This document shows, piece after piece, positions 41,744 to 51,628 of a DNA stretch of 64,000 bases. The notes under the pieces are model-generated. The model had not been told where the DNA came from, did not search any database, and saw nothing but the letters and a program-made list of their open reading frames with translations. A program made the position numbers and the translations under genes. Source of the stretch: Millionella massiliensis. Lineage in GTDB: Bacteria; Bacteroidota; Bacteroidia; Bacteroidales; Rikenellaceae. The stretch is taken from contig NZ_FNWD01000002.1 of the NCBI RefSeq assembly GCF_900104655.1, forward strand, positions 2,030,246 through 2,094,245, written 5' to 3'. Within the stretch, counting starts at the first letter, position 1. Each line of letters begins with the position of its first letter.

Positions 41744-43531
41744 ATGGCAAAGCCGTTTTTCAAATGGGTGTTGTTTCTCGGAGTCCTCTGTTGGAACAGC
41801 GCCCCGACGCTTTGGGCTCGTGGTGACGGGTTGACCTATGTGCTGGATATGGTGCACAACAACCCGGGCGAGCAGCCGACCCAAACCCGATATACCGATC
41901 CGCAGTACGTTGAATCGCTCGGATACAACGGGATTGTCCCGCAGTGGCACGTGCAGTGTGCCCTGACCTACGACTCCTTCGCCCCGGGGATTCTGCCCGA
42001 AGGTACGTCCGAACGGAAGTGGGTGCTCGACCGTCAACGCGAAATCCGCACCCGGCTCCGCGAAGCCAAGAAGGCGGGGCTGGCCGTCTATCCCTTTACC
42101 GACATGCTGGTGCTGCCGACGCTCCTGTTGCAACGCTATCAGGACCAGATCGTCCGGCCGCAGGATGCCGCCAGCGGGTTCAGTGCCATCCACGGCAAAC
42201 TGGTGCCCGACATCAGTCAGCCGCTGACGCAGGAGTTGATACGTGCACAGGTACGCGAACTCTTTGAAACCTTCCCCGAACTCGACGGGCTGGTGATTCG
42301 TTTCGGCGAGACCTATCTGTTCGATACGCCCTACCATTCGGGCGGGAACCCCGTGCGTGCCGGCGGACAGGAGGGAATCGACGGACACGTCCGGCTGATC
42401 AACCTGCTCCGGGAGGAGGTGTGCGAGAAATACGGACGCAAACTCTTCTATCGCACCTGGGACTTCGGCTTTTTCCATACCAATGCCGACATCTATCGTC
42501 AGATTACCGACCGGGTCGAACCGCATCCCAATCTGCTCTTCTCGATCAAATATTCGCGGGGAGATTTCCATCGGTTGACCCAGTTCAACCCGACCCTGGG
42601 GATCGGCCGCCACCCCTACATCGTTGAATTTCAGGGACAGCCCGAATACTACGGCAAGGGGGCACATCCGGTCTATGTCTTCGGCGGGATGCTTGGCGGC
42701 TTCAGCGAGTATGCGCAAAACATGCCCCGTGACGCGGTGCAGAGCGTGGCCGCGCTGAAGGGCGATCCGAAATTTCAGGGATTGTGGACCTGGTCGCGCG
42801 GGGGCGGATGGCGCGGACCCTATATTACCAACGAGTTGTGGTGCGATGTGAACACGCAGGCCGCAGCCAACTGGGCTCTCGATACGACCCTGACCGAAGA
42901 GCAGGTGTTGCGCAAAACGTTGCGGTCGCTGGGTGTGGCACGCCGGTCGATCGACCCGTTCATCTCACTGCTCCATAAGGCCGACGAAGCGGTGTTGAAG
43001 GGACAGTGCTCGGCGATCGATGTTACAAAAGCCGGATTCAACGTCTGGTGGAGTCGCGACCAGTACTTCTCGGACGAAAGCGCCCTGGCCGGCTTCATGA
43101 ATTATGTGGTGAAAAACGGTCGGCAGGCCGAAATGCTCGCCGAAAAACAGCAGGCCGTCGACCTGTGGCGCGAGATCGAGACCCTCGCCGGTACGATCCG
43201 CATGGCCGATCCCCGGGACGAAGAGTACCTGCGCGTGTCGGCTGCTTACGGTCGGATCAAACATGAACTGATCCAGCAGATATTCTCCATCTGTCTGTAC
43301 GGGCGGGAGGCTGCTCTCTCCGGACAGTTCGACCGGGAGGCCATGCGTCGGGCCATCGAACGGTACGACGCGCTGTGGGCGGAGTGGCGACAGTTGAAGG
43401 AGAGCTCGTCGCAGTGTGCCACCCTTTACGAGCCCAACGCCTTCAGTCTGACCGACCTTTCCGGTGTCTCCGGCGACCCGGCCCGGGGAATCGGTGCCAC
43501 GGTGGACAAATACCGCTCGATGCTCGAATAG
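41744..43531 (+). CDS. Exported TIM-barrel glycoside hydrolase, GH67/GH20-like fold
   Basis: This 595-aa protein has a signal peptide (M-A-K-P-F-F-K-W-V-L-F-L-G-V-L... L-W-A-R). The pattern of beta strands ending in acidic residues (V-D-M... L-V-I-R-F-G-E-T-Y-L-F-D-T-P around residues 183-196; L-F-S-I-K-Y-S-R-G-D-F-H around 265-276; P-Y-I-V-E-F-Q-G-Q near 290) is that of a glycosidase (beta/alpha)8 barrel like GH67 alpha-glucuronidases. Glu in RFGETY is a candidate catalytic acid. A helical C-terminal domain follows. I cannot assign the exact family. It leads the plus-strand unit with the GH95-like and GH141-like genes. Confidence 0.55.
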   Translation: MAKPFFKWVLFLGVLCWNSAPTLWARGDGLTYVLDMVHNNPGEQPTQTRYTDPQYVESLGYNGIVPQWHVQCALTYDSFAPGILPEGTSERKWVLDRQREIRTRLREAKKAGLAVYPFTDMLVLPTLLLQRYQDQIVRPQDAASGFSAIHGKLVPDISQPLTQELIRAQVRELFETFPELDGLVIRFGETYLFDTPYHSGGNPVRAGGQEGIDGHVRLINLLREEVCEKYGRKLFYRTWDFGFFHTNADIYRQITDRVEPHPNLLFSIKYSRGDFHRLTQFNPTLGIGRHPYIVEFQGQPEYYGKGAHPVYVFGGMLGGFSEYAQNMPRDAVQSVAALKGDPKFQGLWTWSRGGGWRGPYITNELWCDVNTQAAANWALDTTLTEEQVLRKTLRSLGVARRSIDPFISLLHKADEAVLKGQCSAIDVTKAGFNVWWSRDQYFSDESALAGFMNYVVKNGRQAEMLAEKQQAVDLWREIETLAGTIRMADPRDEEYLRVSAAYGRIKHELIQQIFSICLYGREAALSGQFDREAMRRAIERYDALWAEWRQLKESSSQCATLYEPNAFSLTDLSGVSGDPARGIGATVDKYRSMLE

Positions 43532-43678
43532 CTGTAGTTGGGAGCAGGCAGGCGGGCACAGTGTCGCAGTGAGTTGTGTCTGATGGAGACGGGTGATGTG
43601 TGGCTTATGTCGGACAGTGCCTATCCGGTTGTTGAGGAGTGCCCTCCATTTCGTATGGTGGATTAAATTGATACGTTT

Positions 43679-45952
43679 ATGATAAAATGGTGTATGGCCG
43701 GTTTGCTGGGCCTGATCGGGGCAATGTCGTGCCCGACCGTTGCCGGCGCGTCCAAAGGGAAAATGCCCGATGTGAAAGAGATCGTCTCGTCGTGCCGGGT
43801 GCGTTTTACGGCACCCCCGGCGAATATTCCGGCAACGACTTCGGTCGATGCGCCGTTGCTGGGAAACGGTTATACCGGTGTGGCGCTGGGCGGAACGCCC
43901 GACAATCTGATCTTTTATGTGGCACGCAACGACTTTTGGCGACTGAAATCATCGTACAACGAGTCGTTTCCGGCCGTGCTCGGCAAGATACGGCTCTCGT
44001 CCGAAGCGTTGCGCGGGGCGACCTATCTCGTGGAACAGGACCTGTATACGGCTACGACTACGGCCACCTTCGAAAAGGAGGGTCTGAAGCTGGTCTGCCG
44101 TGCTTACGTGGCGGCCGGGGATGACGCGATGGCGCTAAGTCTGGAGGCGAACCGCGAGGTGCCGATGCAGGTGGAGCTGCTGCTGCCCGACTCGCTGGAG
44201 CGGATCAATCAGCCGCCGTTCGATCCGTTGTTCCCGGTGGAAGAGGCTCGGGGGCGGACGGACGACGGAGTGGAGTGGGTGACGCGTGGGTTTACCGAAG
44301 ATGTCGAGATTCCGACCCGTGCCGGCATCGCCGTACGTTCCATGCGGCCGGACGGGGAGCTCTCCCGGGTGACCCTGCGGCCCGGTAAACCGCTCGAACT
44401 GGTGTGTGTCTTCACCAGCAATTTCAAGACGGACGACGTGCAGACCACGCTGTGTGAGCGGGCCGTCGAACTCGGAACACCGGGTGCCTCGAAAGCGATG
44501 CGCCGACGCCACCTCGACTGGTGGCGGAACTACTGGGAACAGTCCTACGTGCAGATTCCCGACACGGCGATCGCCCGTCAGTACTACCTCTCGTTGTACG
44601 GAACCGCTTCGTGCAGCCGTGACCGGGAGTTCCCGCCGTCGATTTTCGGATCGTGGATCACCCGCGAGCGTCCGGCCTGGAACGGAGATTACCACCTGAA
44701 CTACAACCACAGTGCACCCTATTACGCACTCTACTCGGCCAATCGGATCGAGCAGGCGACCCCGTATTACTATCCGCTGTTGGCGCAGATCGAACGCGGA
44801 GCCTGGTATTCGGCCCAGGTGACCGGAATTCCGGACGGGATTTTGTTGCCGGTCGGAATCGGGCCGCTCGGAATCGAAACGGTCCGTCAGAACGAGGTGC
44901 TGGAGAAGTCCACCTCTTATGTGCAGGAGGGGAACGTGGAGTGCGGAGGACTCTTCTTCGGACAGAAGAGCAATGCGGCCTATTGTGTCTCGAATCTGGC
45001 CATGCAGTTCTATTCGACCTACGACGAAGCGTTTGCCCGGCAGGTGTGGCCTTTTGTTGAGCGGACGGCCACGTTCTGGGAAAAATATGTCCGTTACGAG
45101 GATGGACGGTATGTGATCTACAACGACGCCATTCACGAGGGGACGATCGGGACGATGAATCCGATCCTGTCGCTGGGGCTGGTACGTATGGTGATGCAGC
45201 TGGCGGTCGATATGAGCGAGTTTCTCGATACGGATGCCGAGCGTCGGCCCGTGTGGCGGCGCATCCGCGACGAACTGGCCGACTTCCCCGTGCAGCAGCG
45301 TGACGGTAAAACGGTATTCCGTTATACGGAGCGGGGCATGGCCTGGAACGATGGAAATACGCTGGGAATTCAGCACATCTATCCGGCCGGTACGATTCAC
45401 GCCGGGTCGGACACGGCGCTGCTCCGGATCGCCCGGCAGACGATCGACCTGATGGGGCGGTGGCTCGATTTCAACGGGTCCAACTCCTTCTTCCCGGCGG
45501 CCGTACGGGTCGGTTATTCGGCCGACACGATCTACAACAAGTTGCGCGTCTATGCCGGACATACCTACCCCAACGGATTCCAGCTGGGCAATCCCCATGG
45601 AATCGAAAACCTCAGTACGGTGCCCAATACGGTCAACGAAATGCTGTGCAGCGGCTTTGGCGGTGTCTTGCGGCTCTTCCCCGTATGGCCGGCCGGACAG
45701 GATGCGGCGTTTGTACGGATCCGGACCTATGGAGCTTTTCTGGTCTCGGCATCGATCCGCAACGGCGAGATCAGCCCCGTTCAGCTGTTGAGCGAAAAGG
45801 GACGTCCCTGTCGGCTGGAGAATCCCTGGCCGGGACGTGCCGTGCTGGTCAAAGGATCGGTTTCCGGGGCCAAAACCTATACCGGCTCCTGCATCGAATT
45901 CGGAACGGCTCCCGGTGAGCGGTTTACGATTGCTCCGGCACGGGCGAAATAG
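43679..45952 (+). CDS. Glycoside hydrolase, GH95-like
   Basis: This 757-aa exported protein resembles GH95, the inverting alpha-L-fucosidase/alpha-L-galactosidase family. The order is a signal peptide (to about residue 25), an N-terminal beta-sandwich (A-P-L-L-G-N-G-Y-T-G-V-A-L-G-G), a linker and an (alpha/alpha)6 barrel containing W-N-G-D-Y-H-L-N-Y-N-H-S-A-P-Y-Y, the counterpart of the conserved G-D-Y-x-L-N-I-N substrate segment. The C-terminus has E-M-L-C-S-G-F-G-G-V-L-R-L-F-P-V-W-P, near the family signature E-M-L-L-Q-S-H-x-G-x-I-x-L-L-P. Divergence at these motifs leaves room for altered specificity. It lies 147 bp after the TIM-barrel gene and 60 bp before the GH141-like gene. Confidence 0.72.
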   Translation: MIKWCMAGLLGLIGAMSCPTVAGASKGKMPDVKEIVSSCRVRFTAPPANIPATTSVDAPLLGNGYTGVALGGTPDNLIFYVARNDFWRLKSSYNESFPAVLGKIRLSSEALRGATYLVEQDLYTATTTATFEKEGLKLVCRAYVAAGDDAMALSLEANREVPMQVELLLPDSLERINQPPFDPLFPVEEARGRTDDGVEWVTRGFTEDVEIPTRAGIAVRSMRPDGELSRVTLRPGKPLELVCVFTSNFKTDDVQTTLCERAVELGTPGASKAMRRRHLDWWRNYWEQSYVQIPDTAIARQYYLSLYGTASCSRDREFPPSIFGSWITRERPAWNGDYHLNYNHSAPYYALYSANRIEQATPYYYPLLAQIERGAWYSAQVTGIPDGILLPVGIGPLGIETVRQNEVLEKSTSYVQEGNVECGGLFFGQKSNAAYCVSNLAMQFYSTYDEAFARQVWPFVERTATFWEKYVRYEDGRYVIYNDAIHEGTIGTMNPILSLGLVRMVMQLAVDMSEFLDTDAERRPVWRRIRDELADFPVQQRDGKTVFRYTERGMAWNDGNTLGIQHIYPAGTIHAGSDTALLRIARQTIDLMGRWLDFNGSNSFFPAAVRVGYSADTIYNKLRVYAGHTYPNGFQLGNPHGIENLSTVPNTVNEMLCSGFGGVLRLFPVWPAGQDAAFVRIRTYGAFLVSASIRNGEISPVQLLSEKGRPCRLENPWPGRAVLVKGSVSGAKTYTGSCIEFGTAPGERFTIAPARAK

Positions 45953-46012
45953 AATGCGGCCGGTGTTTTCGGGGCGTTTTTTTGACAGATTAACCTAAAC
46001 TCACAATTTGAT

Positions 46013-48175
46013 ATGTTTAAACCGTTGATTTCATGTTTGGCGCTGACGGCCCTCTCGATGCAGATGGTCGATGCGCAGCAGATCTACCTTTCGCCGTCGG
46101 GTAACGACGCCAACTCCGGGACACAGGCATCGCCCGTCTATTCGCTGGCAGCCGCCCGCGACCTGATCCGGAAAATGCCGGCCGGCAGCGACACCGTCAC
46201 CGTATGGATTGCACCCGGCGAGTACCGTATGGAGCGCACCGTGGTGTTCGACCAGCGCGATACCCGTCCGGTGGTGTTCCGCAGCCAGGGCGACCGGAAA
46301 CCGGTCTTCGTGGGGGGTGTCTCCGTGAGCGGATGGACACCCTGGCAGAACGGTATCTGGCGGACGCAGCTGCCTGAAACGCTCCACTTCGAACAGCTCT
46401 ACGTGAACGGCAGTCGTGCCGTGCGGGCCCGGACTCCCAATACCCGTTGGTACTATGTGAAGGGGAACAACGAGACGGTGCTCGACAAGGGAACCGGACG
46501 GGCTCCCGAATATGCCGTGCAGCGGATTGCGGTTGACTCCAACGAATTGAAGCCGCTTGCCGGCCTCTCGCGCGAAGAGTTGCGTCGTGTGACGGCCCTC
46601 TTCTACCACAAGTGGGACGTGACCCGCAAGCCGATCGACCATCTGATGGCCGACTCCGGTTATTTCTTCATCTCCGGCGAGGGGATGAAGCCCTGGAACG
46701 CCATCACCGGAGGGTCGCGCTACGTGCTCGACAACTACCTCGGTGCGCTGGATGCACCCGGCGAGTGGTATCTGGCCCCCGACGGCTGGCTCTACTACAT
46801 GCCTCGCGAAGGGGAGGACATGCGTACGGTCAGCTGTACGGCTCCGACCCTCTCGCGTCTGATTGTCTTTGCCGGTACGGCTGACCAGCCCGTCGCTGGC
46901 AAGGAGTTCCGGAACATTGCCTTCCGCACCACCTCCTACACGATGCCGGTTAAGGGTGACGAACCGATGCAGGCCGCTGCCGCCATCCCGGCTGCCATCG
47001 AAGCCGACTATGCTTCGCGGCTGGTGTTCGCCGACTGTGAGCTGACCCAGACCGGCGGTTATGGCATTTGGCTCCGTCGCGAGTGCTTCGACAACCGCAT
47101 TGAACGTTGCGTGATCGAGGATCTCGGGGCCGGCGGCATCAAACTCGGCGAAACCGAAATCCGCTTCGAAGGGCGTCCCGTTACGGCGCGTAACGTGGTG
47201 GACAACAATATTATCCGTCATGGCGGATACGTATTCCCGTGTGCCGTTGGCGTGGCAATCTTTCAGGCTGCCGACAACCGCGTGACCCACAACGAAATTG
47301 CCGACATGCGTTATTCAGGCGTCTCGGTGGGCTGGAAATGGGGCTATAACGACCAGAAAACCTGGATCACCCGCATGGCCGAAAACGGAACCATGCAGTA
47401 TGTCGAAGTGCAGGTCGAAAGTCCCGCCGTGCGCAACAAGGTCGAGTTCAACCACATTCACCACATCGGTTGGGCCGAACTGTCCGACATGGGGGCCGTC
47501 TACACGCTGGGTGTGTCGCCCGGGACGTCGGTCTCGAACAACGTGATCCACGACATCTACTCCTACGATTACGGCGGATGGGGTCTCTATACTGACGAAG
47601 GCTCGACCCATATCCTGATGGAGAACAACCTCGTCTATCGTTGCAAGAGCGGTGGATTCCATCAGCACTACGGGATGGAAAACATGATCCGCAACAACAT
47701 CTTCGCGTTGGCTTATCAGAATCAGTTGCAGTTCACGCGCGTCGAAGCTCACCGCTCCTTCACGTTCGAACGCAATATCATCCTGTCCGATCGTGGGGTG
47801 CTGTTGGCAGGGGCCTGGCGTGAGGCCGACATCGCCATGGACCGGAACGACTACTGGGATCTGCGGTCCGACACGATGCTGCGTTTCTGCGGACTGCCGT
47901 TCCGCGAGTGGCGCGAGATCAAGGACAGCCACTCGATCGTGGCCGACCCGATGTTCAACGATCCCGAAGCCGGAGACTTCACCTTCCGCAGCCTGAAAAC
48001 TGCCCGCAAGATCGGGTTTGTGCCGTTCGACTATTCGAAAGCCGGGGTGTACGGTTCCGACGAGTGGAAAGAGCGCGCCCGTCTGGATGAGTCGATCATC
48101 AAGGCTTTCGACGCGGCGGTCGAAGCGCGTGAGGCTGACTACCGTGCCGGTGCGCCCGAACGCGGTGAGCAATAG
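46013..48175 (+). CDS. Right-handed beta-helix protein, GH141-like
   Basis: This 720-aa exported protein (signal peptide to A-Q21-Q22) starts with the pattern I-Y-L-S-P-S-G-N-D-A-N-S-G-T... P-V-Y-S-L-A-A-A-R-D-L-I-R, found in GH141 and related parallel beta-helix enzymes. Further repeats carry Asn/Gly turns (I-E-R-C-V-I-E-D-L-G-A-G-G-I-K-L-G, N-V-I-H-D-I-Y-S-Y-D-Y-G-G-W-G-L-Y-T-D-E-G-S). GH141 includes alpha-L-fucosidase and xylanase members from pectin RG-II degradation. It ends the plus-strand unit at a strong terminator. Function by family similarity only. Confidence 0.65.
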   Translation: MFKPLISCLALTALSMQMVDAQQIYLSPSGNDANSGTQASPVYSLAAARDLIRKMPAGSDTVTVWIAPGEYRMERTVVFDQRDTRPVVFRSQGDRKPVFVGGVSVSGWTPWQNGIWRTQLPETLHFEQLYVNGSRAVRARTPNTRWYYVKGNNETVLDKGTGRAPEYAVQRIAVDSNELKPLAGLSREELRRVTALFYHKWDVTRKPIDHLMADSGYFFISGEGMKPWNAITGGSRYVLDNYLGALDAPGEWYLAPDGWLYYMPREGEDMRTVSCTAPTLSRLIVFAGTADQPVAGKEFRNIAFRTTSYTMPVKGDEPMQAAAAIPAAIEADYASRLVFADCELTQTGGYGIWLRRECFDNRIERCVIEDLGAGGIKLGETEIRFEGRPVTARNVVDNNIIRHGGYVFPCAVGVAIFQAADNRVTHNEIADMRYSGVSVGWKWGYNDQKTWITRMAENGTMQYVEVQVESPAVRNKVEFNHIHHIGWAELSDMGAVYTLGVSPGTSVSNNVIHDIYSYDYGGWGLYTDEGSTHILMENNLVYRCKSGGFHQHYGMENMIRNNIFALAYQNQLQFTRVEAHRSFTFERNIILSDRGVLLAGAWREADIAMDRNDYWDLRSDTMLRFCGLPFREWREIKDSHSIVADPMFNDPEAGDFTFRSLKTARKIGFVPFDYSKAGVYGSDEWKERARLDESIIKAFDAAVEAREADYRAGAPERGEQ

Positions 48176-48208
48176 TCCTCAGTGTAATCGTCGATATGAA
48201 ATTTTCCG

Positions 48209-48255
48209 ATCGGTATCGCCCGAAAGTCCGATGGCAGAGGGCGATACCGATTTTG
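48209..48255 (+). terminator. Terminator of the 41744-48175 unit
   Basis: A perfect 13-bp stem (48209-48221 with 48239-48251) is followed by a short T-run. It separates this unit from the GH43 gene at 48526. Confidence 0.88.
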
Positions 48256-48525
48256 GCCTGCCATTATTGCTCGGTTTCGTGTGCGGTTTCGTACCACAAG
48301 GCGGCCGATCGTAGCCGCGTGTTGCGGTCGGTGCGTCCGGGCGGAGGCAGGAAACGAATACAGTGGCTCTGTGTTCTTCACGTGTGCATGAACATGAGCC
48401 TTGCAACAATCGGTAGAGAAGAATGGTGGCTTCCGGTGAAACCTCAATGGTTTGAACGGGAGACCTGTTTATCGGCCCTTGTTGCGTGAACAGCCGTATA
48501 GGCATTATTGGATTTTAGTAGAATC
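48256..48525. other. Spacer upstream of the GH43 gene
   Basis: About 270 bases hold no credible gene. The GH43 promoter should lie here, but no clean TAnnTTTG was identified. Confidence 0.4.
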
Positions 48526-50259
48526 ATGAAAAAACTTCTGACCTGTTGTTTACTGGCGGCATCGTGCTGTGTCGCAGCCCGGGGAGCGGGGAAAATTCGG
48601 GCCGAGGTGGCCGCACAGCCACGCACCTTCTGCAACCCGCTCAACCTGCCCTACCGGTTCATGCTGATCCCCGAGGGGAAAGGCTCGCGTGAGGCGGCCG
48701 ACCCGGTGGTGATACCGTTCGGCGACCGCTATTACCTGTTTGCATCGAAGTCGGGCGGGTATTGGCATACGACCGATTTCGTGCAGTGGACCTTTGTGCC
48801 GATTGCCGACGATGTGCTGCCGATCGAAGACTACGCCCCGGCTCTCTTTGTGCGGAACGGGTGGCTCTATTACGTCGGCTCGACCCCCGGCAACGGACGG
48901 CTCTACCGTTCGCAGGCGCCCGAGCGCGGCCAATGGGAGTTGGTGACTGAAATCCCCTCCCGCTGGGACCCTGCTTTCTGGGCCGAGGGCGACAACCTCT
49001 ATATCTATTACGGCAGTTCGCCCTCCGATCCGATCCGTGCGGTGACGCTCGATCTGGAGACCTTCCAGCAGAAGGCCGAGCCGGTGGACTGTCTTAACAG
49101 CGATACCGCCTCCCACGGCTGGGAGCGTCCCGGAGCCCGGCATGAACTGCCGCGCCGTCCCTATATCGAAGGGGCCTGGATGACTAAACACGGGGGGCGT
49201 TATTATCTCCAGTATGCCGGTCCCGGTACCGAGTGGGATACCTATGCCGACGGGGTTTATGTCGGCGATACGCCGCTCGGTCCGTTCCGTTATATGGACA
49301 ACAACCCCACCTCCTCCAAGGAGGGAGGCTTTATCGGCGGTGCCGGCCACGGGTGCCTGTTCGAGGTCGGAACGCAGTGGTGGAAAGCCGCCACGAACTC
49401 GATCTCGGTCAAACACATGTTCGAACGCCGCGTGTCGTTTTACCCGTCGGGCTTCGACGGCGACGGCTACCTGTGGACCGATACCTATGCGGGCGACTAT
49501 CCGCTGTGGCTGCCCGGCACGATGAACGACGGTACGAGCGGGCCGCAATGGGAACTGTTGTCGCTGCGACGTCCCGTGCGGGTCTCGTCGGCGCTCGACG
49601 ACCACGACGGAGCGTTGGCCGCGGACGAGGCGGTACGTACCGAGTGGGTGGCCCGTACGGCCGATGCCGGCGAGTGGTTCGAGGTTGACCTGGGCGAAGG
49701 GGCTCAGGTGGCGGCCGTGCAGATCAACTTCGGCGAGTTCGGCTCGCAGTTGACTGCCCGCGATCCGCGTTCGCATCAGAGCTACGTGCTGGAGGCTTCG
49801 CACGACGGCAAACGTTGGACCACCCTGGTGGACAACAGCGAGAAACAGACCGATACGCCGCACGACTATATTGAATTCAGTGAGCCGTTCGAGGCGCGTT
49901 ACATCCGCATACGCAACGTCTCCTATACGTCGGCTCCTTACTTCTCGCTGCGTGATCTGCGTGTTTTCGGACACCGTGCGGGGGATGCTCCGGCGGCGGT
50001 TGCCGGTCTCGCCGTTGAGCGTCACGCGACCGATGGCTGTCGGGCGAAGGTGCGGTGGACGCCCGTGACGGGTGCCGACGGCTATGTGATCCGTTACGGT
50101 ATCGCTCCCGATAAGCTTTACAGCAGCGTGCGGATTCCGAATGGAACGGCCGGCGAGTGGGAGATGACGGGGCTGAATCGTGGAGTCTCCTACTGGGTTG
50201 CCGTAGATGCCTTTAACGGCAGTGGAACGACGCGGGGTACGGCCGTGGCGGTCGAGTAA
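48526..50259 (+). CDS. Glycoside hydrolase family 43 with F5/8-type (discoidin) and Fn3 domains
   Basis: This 577-aa exported enzyme begins with a signal peptide (M-K-K-L-L-T-C-C-L-L-A-A-S-C-C... A-R-G-A); the ATG at 48526 is preferred to 48508. Residues about 45-330 are a five-bladed beta-propeller with GH43 landmarks: A-D-P-V-V-I (base Asp), R-W-D-P-A-F-W and Y-I-E-G-A-W (acid Glu). Residues about 345-470 are a discoidin/CBM32-like galactose-binding domain (W-F-E-V-D-L-G... A-R-Y-I-R-I-R-N-V), and about 475-577 an Fn3 domain. GH43 enzymes remove arabinose, xylose or galactose side groups. Confidence 0.85.
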   Translation: MKKLLTCCLLAASCCVAARGAGKIRAEVAAQPRTFCNPLNLPYRFMLIPEGKGSREAADPVVIPFGDRYYLFASKSGGYWHTTDFVQWTFVPIADDVLPIEDYAPALFVRNGWLYYVGSTPGNGRLYRSQAPERGQWELVTEIPSRWDPAFWAEGDNLYIYYGSSPSDPIRAVTLDLETFQQKAEPVDCLNSDTASHGWERPGARHELPRRPYIEGAWMTKHGGRYYLQYAGPGTEWDTYADGVYVGDTPLGPFRYMDNNPTSSKEGGFIGGAGHGCLFEVGTQWWKAATNSISVKHMFERRVSFYPSGFDGDGYLWTDTYAGDYPLWLPGTMNDGTSGPQWELLSLRRPVRVSSALDDHDGALAADEAVRTEWVARTADAGEWFEVDLGEGAQVAAVQINFGEFGSQLTARDPRSHQSYVLEASHDGKRWTTLVDNSEKQTDTPHDYIEFSEPFEARYIRIRNVSYTSAPYFSLRDLRVFGHRAGDAPAAVAGLAVERHATDGCRAKVRWTPVTGADGYVIRYGIAPDKLYSSVRIPNGTAGEWEMTGLNRGVSYWVAVDAFNGSGTTRGTAVAVE

Positions 50260-50333
50260 CCGCATCGTGGTCGGAGCGTTCGCTCCTGCGAATTTTCCGA
50301 CTCTTGAACTTACTTTCTGAATCCTCTGAAAAT

Positions 50334-50380
50334 AATCGGGGCGGTATTCATCCGAGTTAAGGATGAGTACCGCCCCGATT
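50334..50380. terminator. Bidirectional terminator between convergent glycan genes
   Basis: A 20-bp imperfect stem (50334-50353 with 50361-50380, one mismatch) serves the + strand (CCCCGATTCTAT) and the minus strand (CCCCGATTATTTTC). Confidence 0.8.
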
Positions 50381-50412
50381 CTATACGGCAACCGTAAGAC
50401 GCGGCCCGAGGA

Positions 50413-51624
50413 TTATTTCCTCGCTTTCAATCGAATCTGGACGTTGAATGAGCCGCCGTCCTTGCGTTTGTCTACGGGAGTGATGGCGCAGGCGCAGTAG
50501 AGAACCAGCGGAACTCCCTGTGCATCGGTGAGCAGCTGGGGACGTTCCAGACGGTTGACCTGCAGGGTGTTGCCCGAGGGCAGCACCAACTGCTTCTTCA
50601 TAAAGAGCGAAGTGTCGGGCAGCTCCCAGTCGATGCCGTCGTCAGACCGCATGACGGCCAGGCAGGGTTCGCCCTGCGTGAAGGCGCCGGTAAAGTCCTT
50701 GAAAATGGCGTAGAAGGCCGTGTCGCGCTCGCAGTACCAGACATAAGGGTCTTCGGCCGAACTTTTGCGGCCGTCGGCCGATTTGACGGTGAAGACCTCG
50801 CGGTCGAGCGGAACGAACGGACCGGTCGGCGAGTCGCTCAGAGCAACGCCGTGCACGCCGCGCCAGGTGGGGTCGTACATGTTGCCCTTGAAGTAGAGCA
50901 GGTACTTGCCGTCGCTCGGTCGGCGCACCACGGAGGGGTTCACCACGATGATGTTGTCCGGCAGGGGTTGGGTGCCTTCTGGCGAGGGATCGACGATGCG
51001 GTCGGGTTTGACACGGGTGCGCGGCGTGAGCAGCGGCACGTCCGACCGTTCGTAGCGTCCGGCGAGCAGGTCGGCAAAGGAGTCGAACACCAGTACGCCG
51101 ATCCGTAGCGACTGCTGGACGCGATCGCGCAGCGGGAGCGTTCCGTCGGCCGACCGGATGGGAAGTCCGGGACGGTCGACACCGCCGACGTAGTAGAGGT
51201 AGTATTTGTCACCGAATCGCCGCAGGTGGGGGTTCATAACGCTCTGCGCATCCCAGGCCGAGCTGTCGGTACGGAAACCGTCGGCGTTGAGGAAGATGCC
51301 CAGATCGCGGAACGAGCCGTCCGGACGGTCCGATACGGCAACACCCATCTCCGAGCCCAGCACCCACGCCGGATCGAACGTGTAGGTTCCGGTGCGCGGA
51401 GCGCTGTAGACGATGTAGTAGCGCCCGTCTTCGCCCTGAATGGCGGAGGCGCCCCACACGAAGTGGTCGTCGAGACGGAACACGGAGGGGCCGGTGGCAT
51501 CGGCACGGTCGGCTTCGCGGCTGACGGTCAGTTCGACCGGTTCGGCTTCGACACGATAGGCCTGTGCGGCCGCCGGACCTCCTCCGGCGGCACACAGGGC
51601 CAGGATAATTAACAGACGACGCAT
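50413..51624 (-). CDS. Five-bladed beta-propeller glycoside hydrolase, GH43/GH117-like
   Basis: This 403-aa exported protein (signal peptide M-R-R-L-L-I-I-L-A-L-C-A-A-G-G... A-A-A-Q) shows repeated propeller strands: H-F-V-W-G-A-S-A-I-Q-G-E-D-G-R-Y-Y-I-V-Y-S, R-F-G-D-K-Y-Y-L-Y-Y-V-G, V-N-P-S-V-V-R-R-P-D-G-K-Y-L-L-Y-F-K-G and S-A-E-D-P-Y-V-W-Y. Acidic residues in these strands match GH43/GH117-type active sites, but the exact family is uncertain. It is the last gene of the minus-strand unit, 4 bp after the beta-helix gene. Confidence 0.7.
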   Translation of the reverse strand: MRRLLIILALCAAGGGPAAAQAYRVEAEPVELTVSREADRADATGPSVFRLDDHFVWGASAIQGEDGRYYIVYSAPRTGTYTFDPAWVLGSEMGVAVSDRPDGSFRDLGIFLNADGFRTDSSAWDAQSVMNPHLRRFGDKYYLYYVGGVDRPGLPIRSADGTLPLRDRVQQSLRIGVLVFDSFADLLAGRYERSDVPLLTPRTRVKPDRIVDPSPEGTQPLPDNIIVVNPSVVRRPSDGKYLLYFKGNMYDPTWRGVHGVALSDSPTGPFVPLDREVFTVKSADGRKSSAEDPYVWYCERDTAFYAIFKDFTGAFTQGEPCLAVMRSDDGIDWELPDTSLFMKKQLVLPSGNTLQVNRLERPQLLTDAQGVPLVLYCACAITPVDKRKDGGSFNVQIRLKARK

Positions 51625-51628
51625 GGTG

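Noticed and set aside
43670..43678. TACGTTTA as a -7 box for the GH95-like gene
   Set aside because: It abuts the start codon, so there is no room for a leader; co-transcription from 41744 is more likely.
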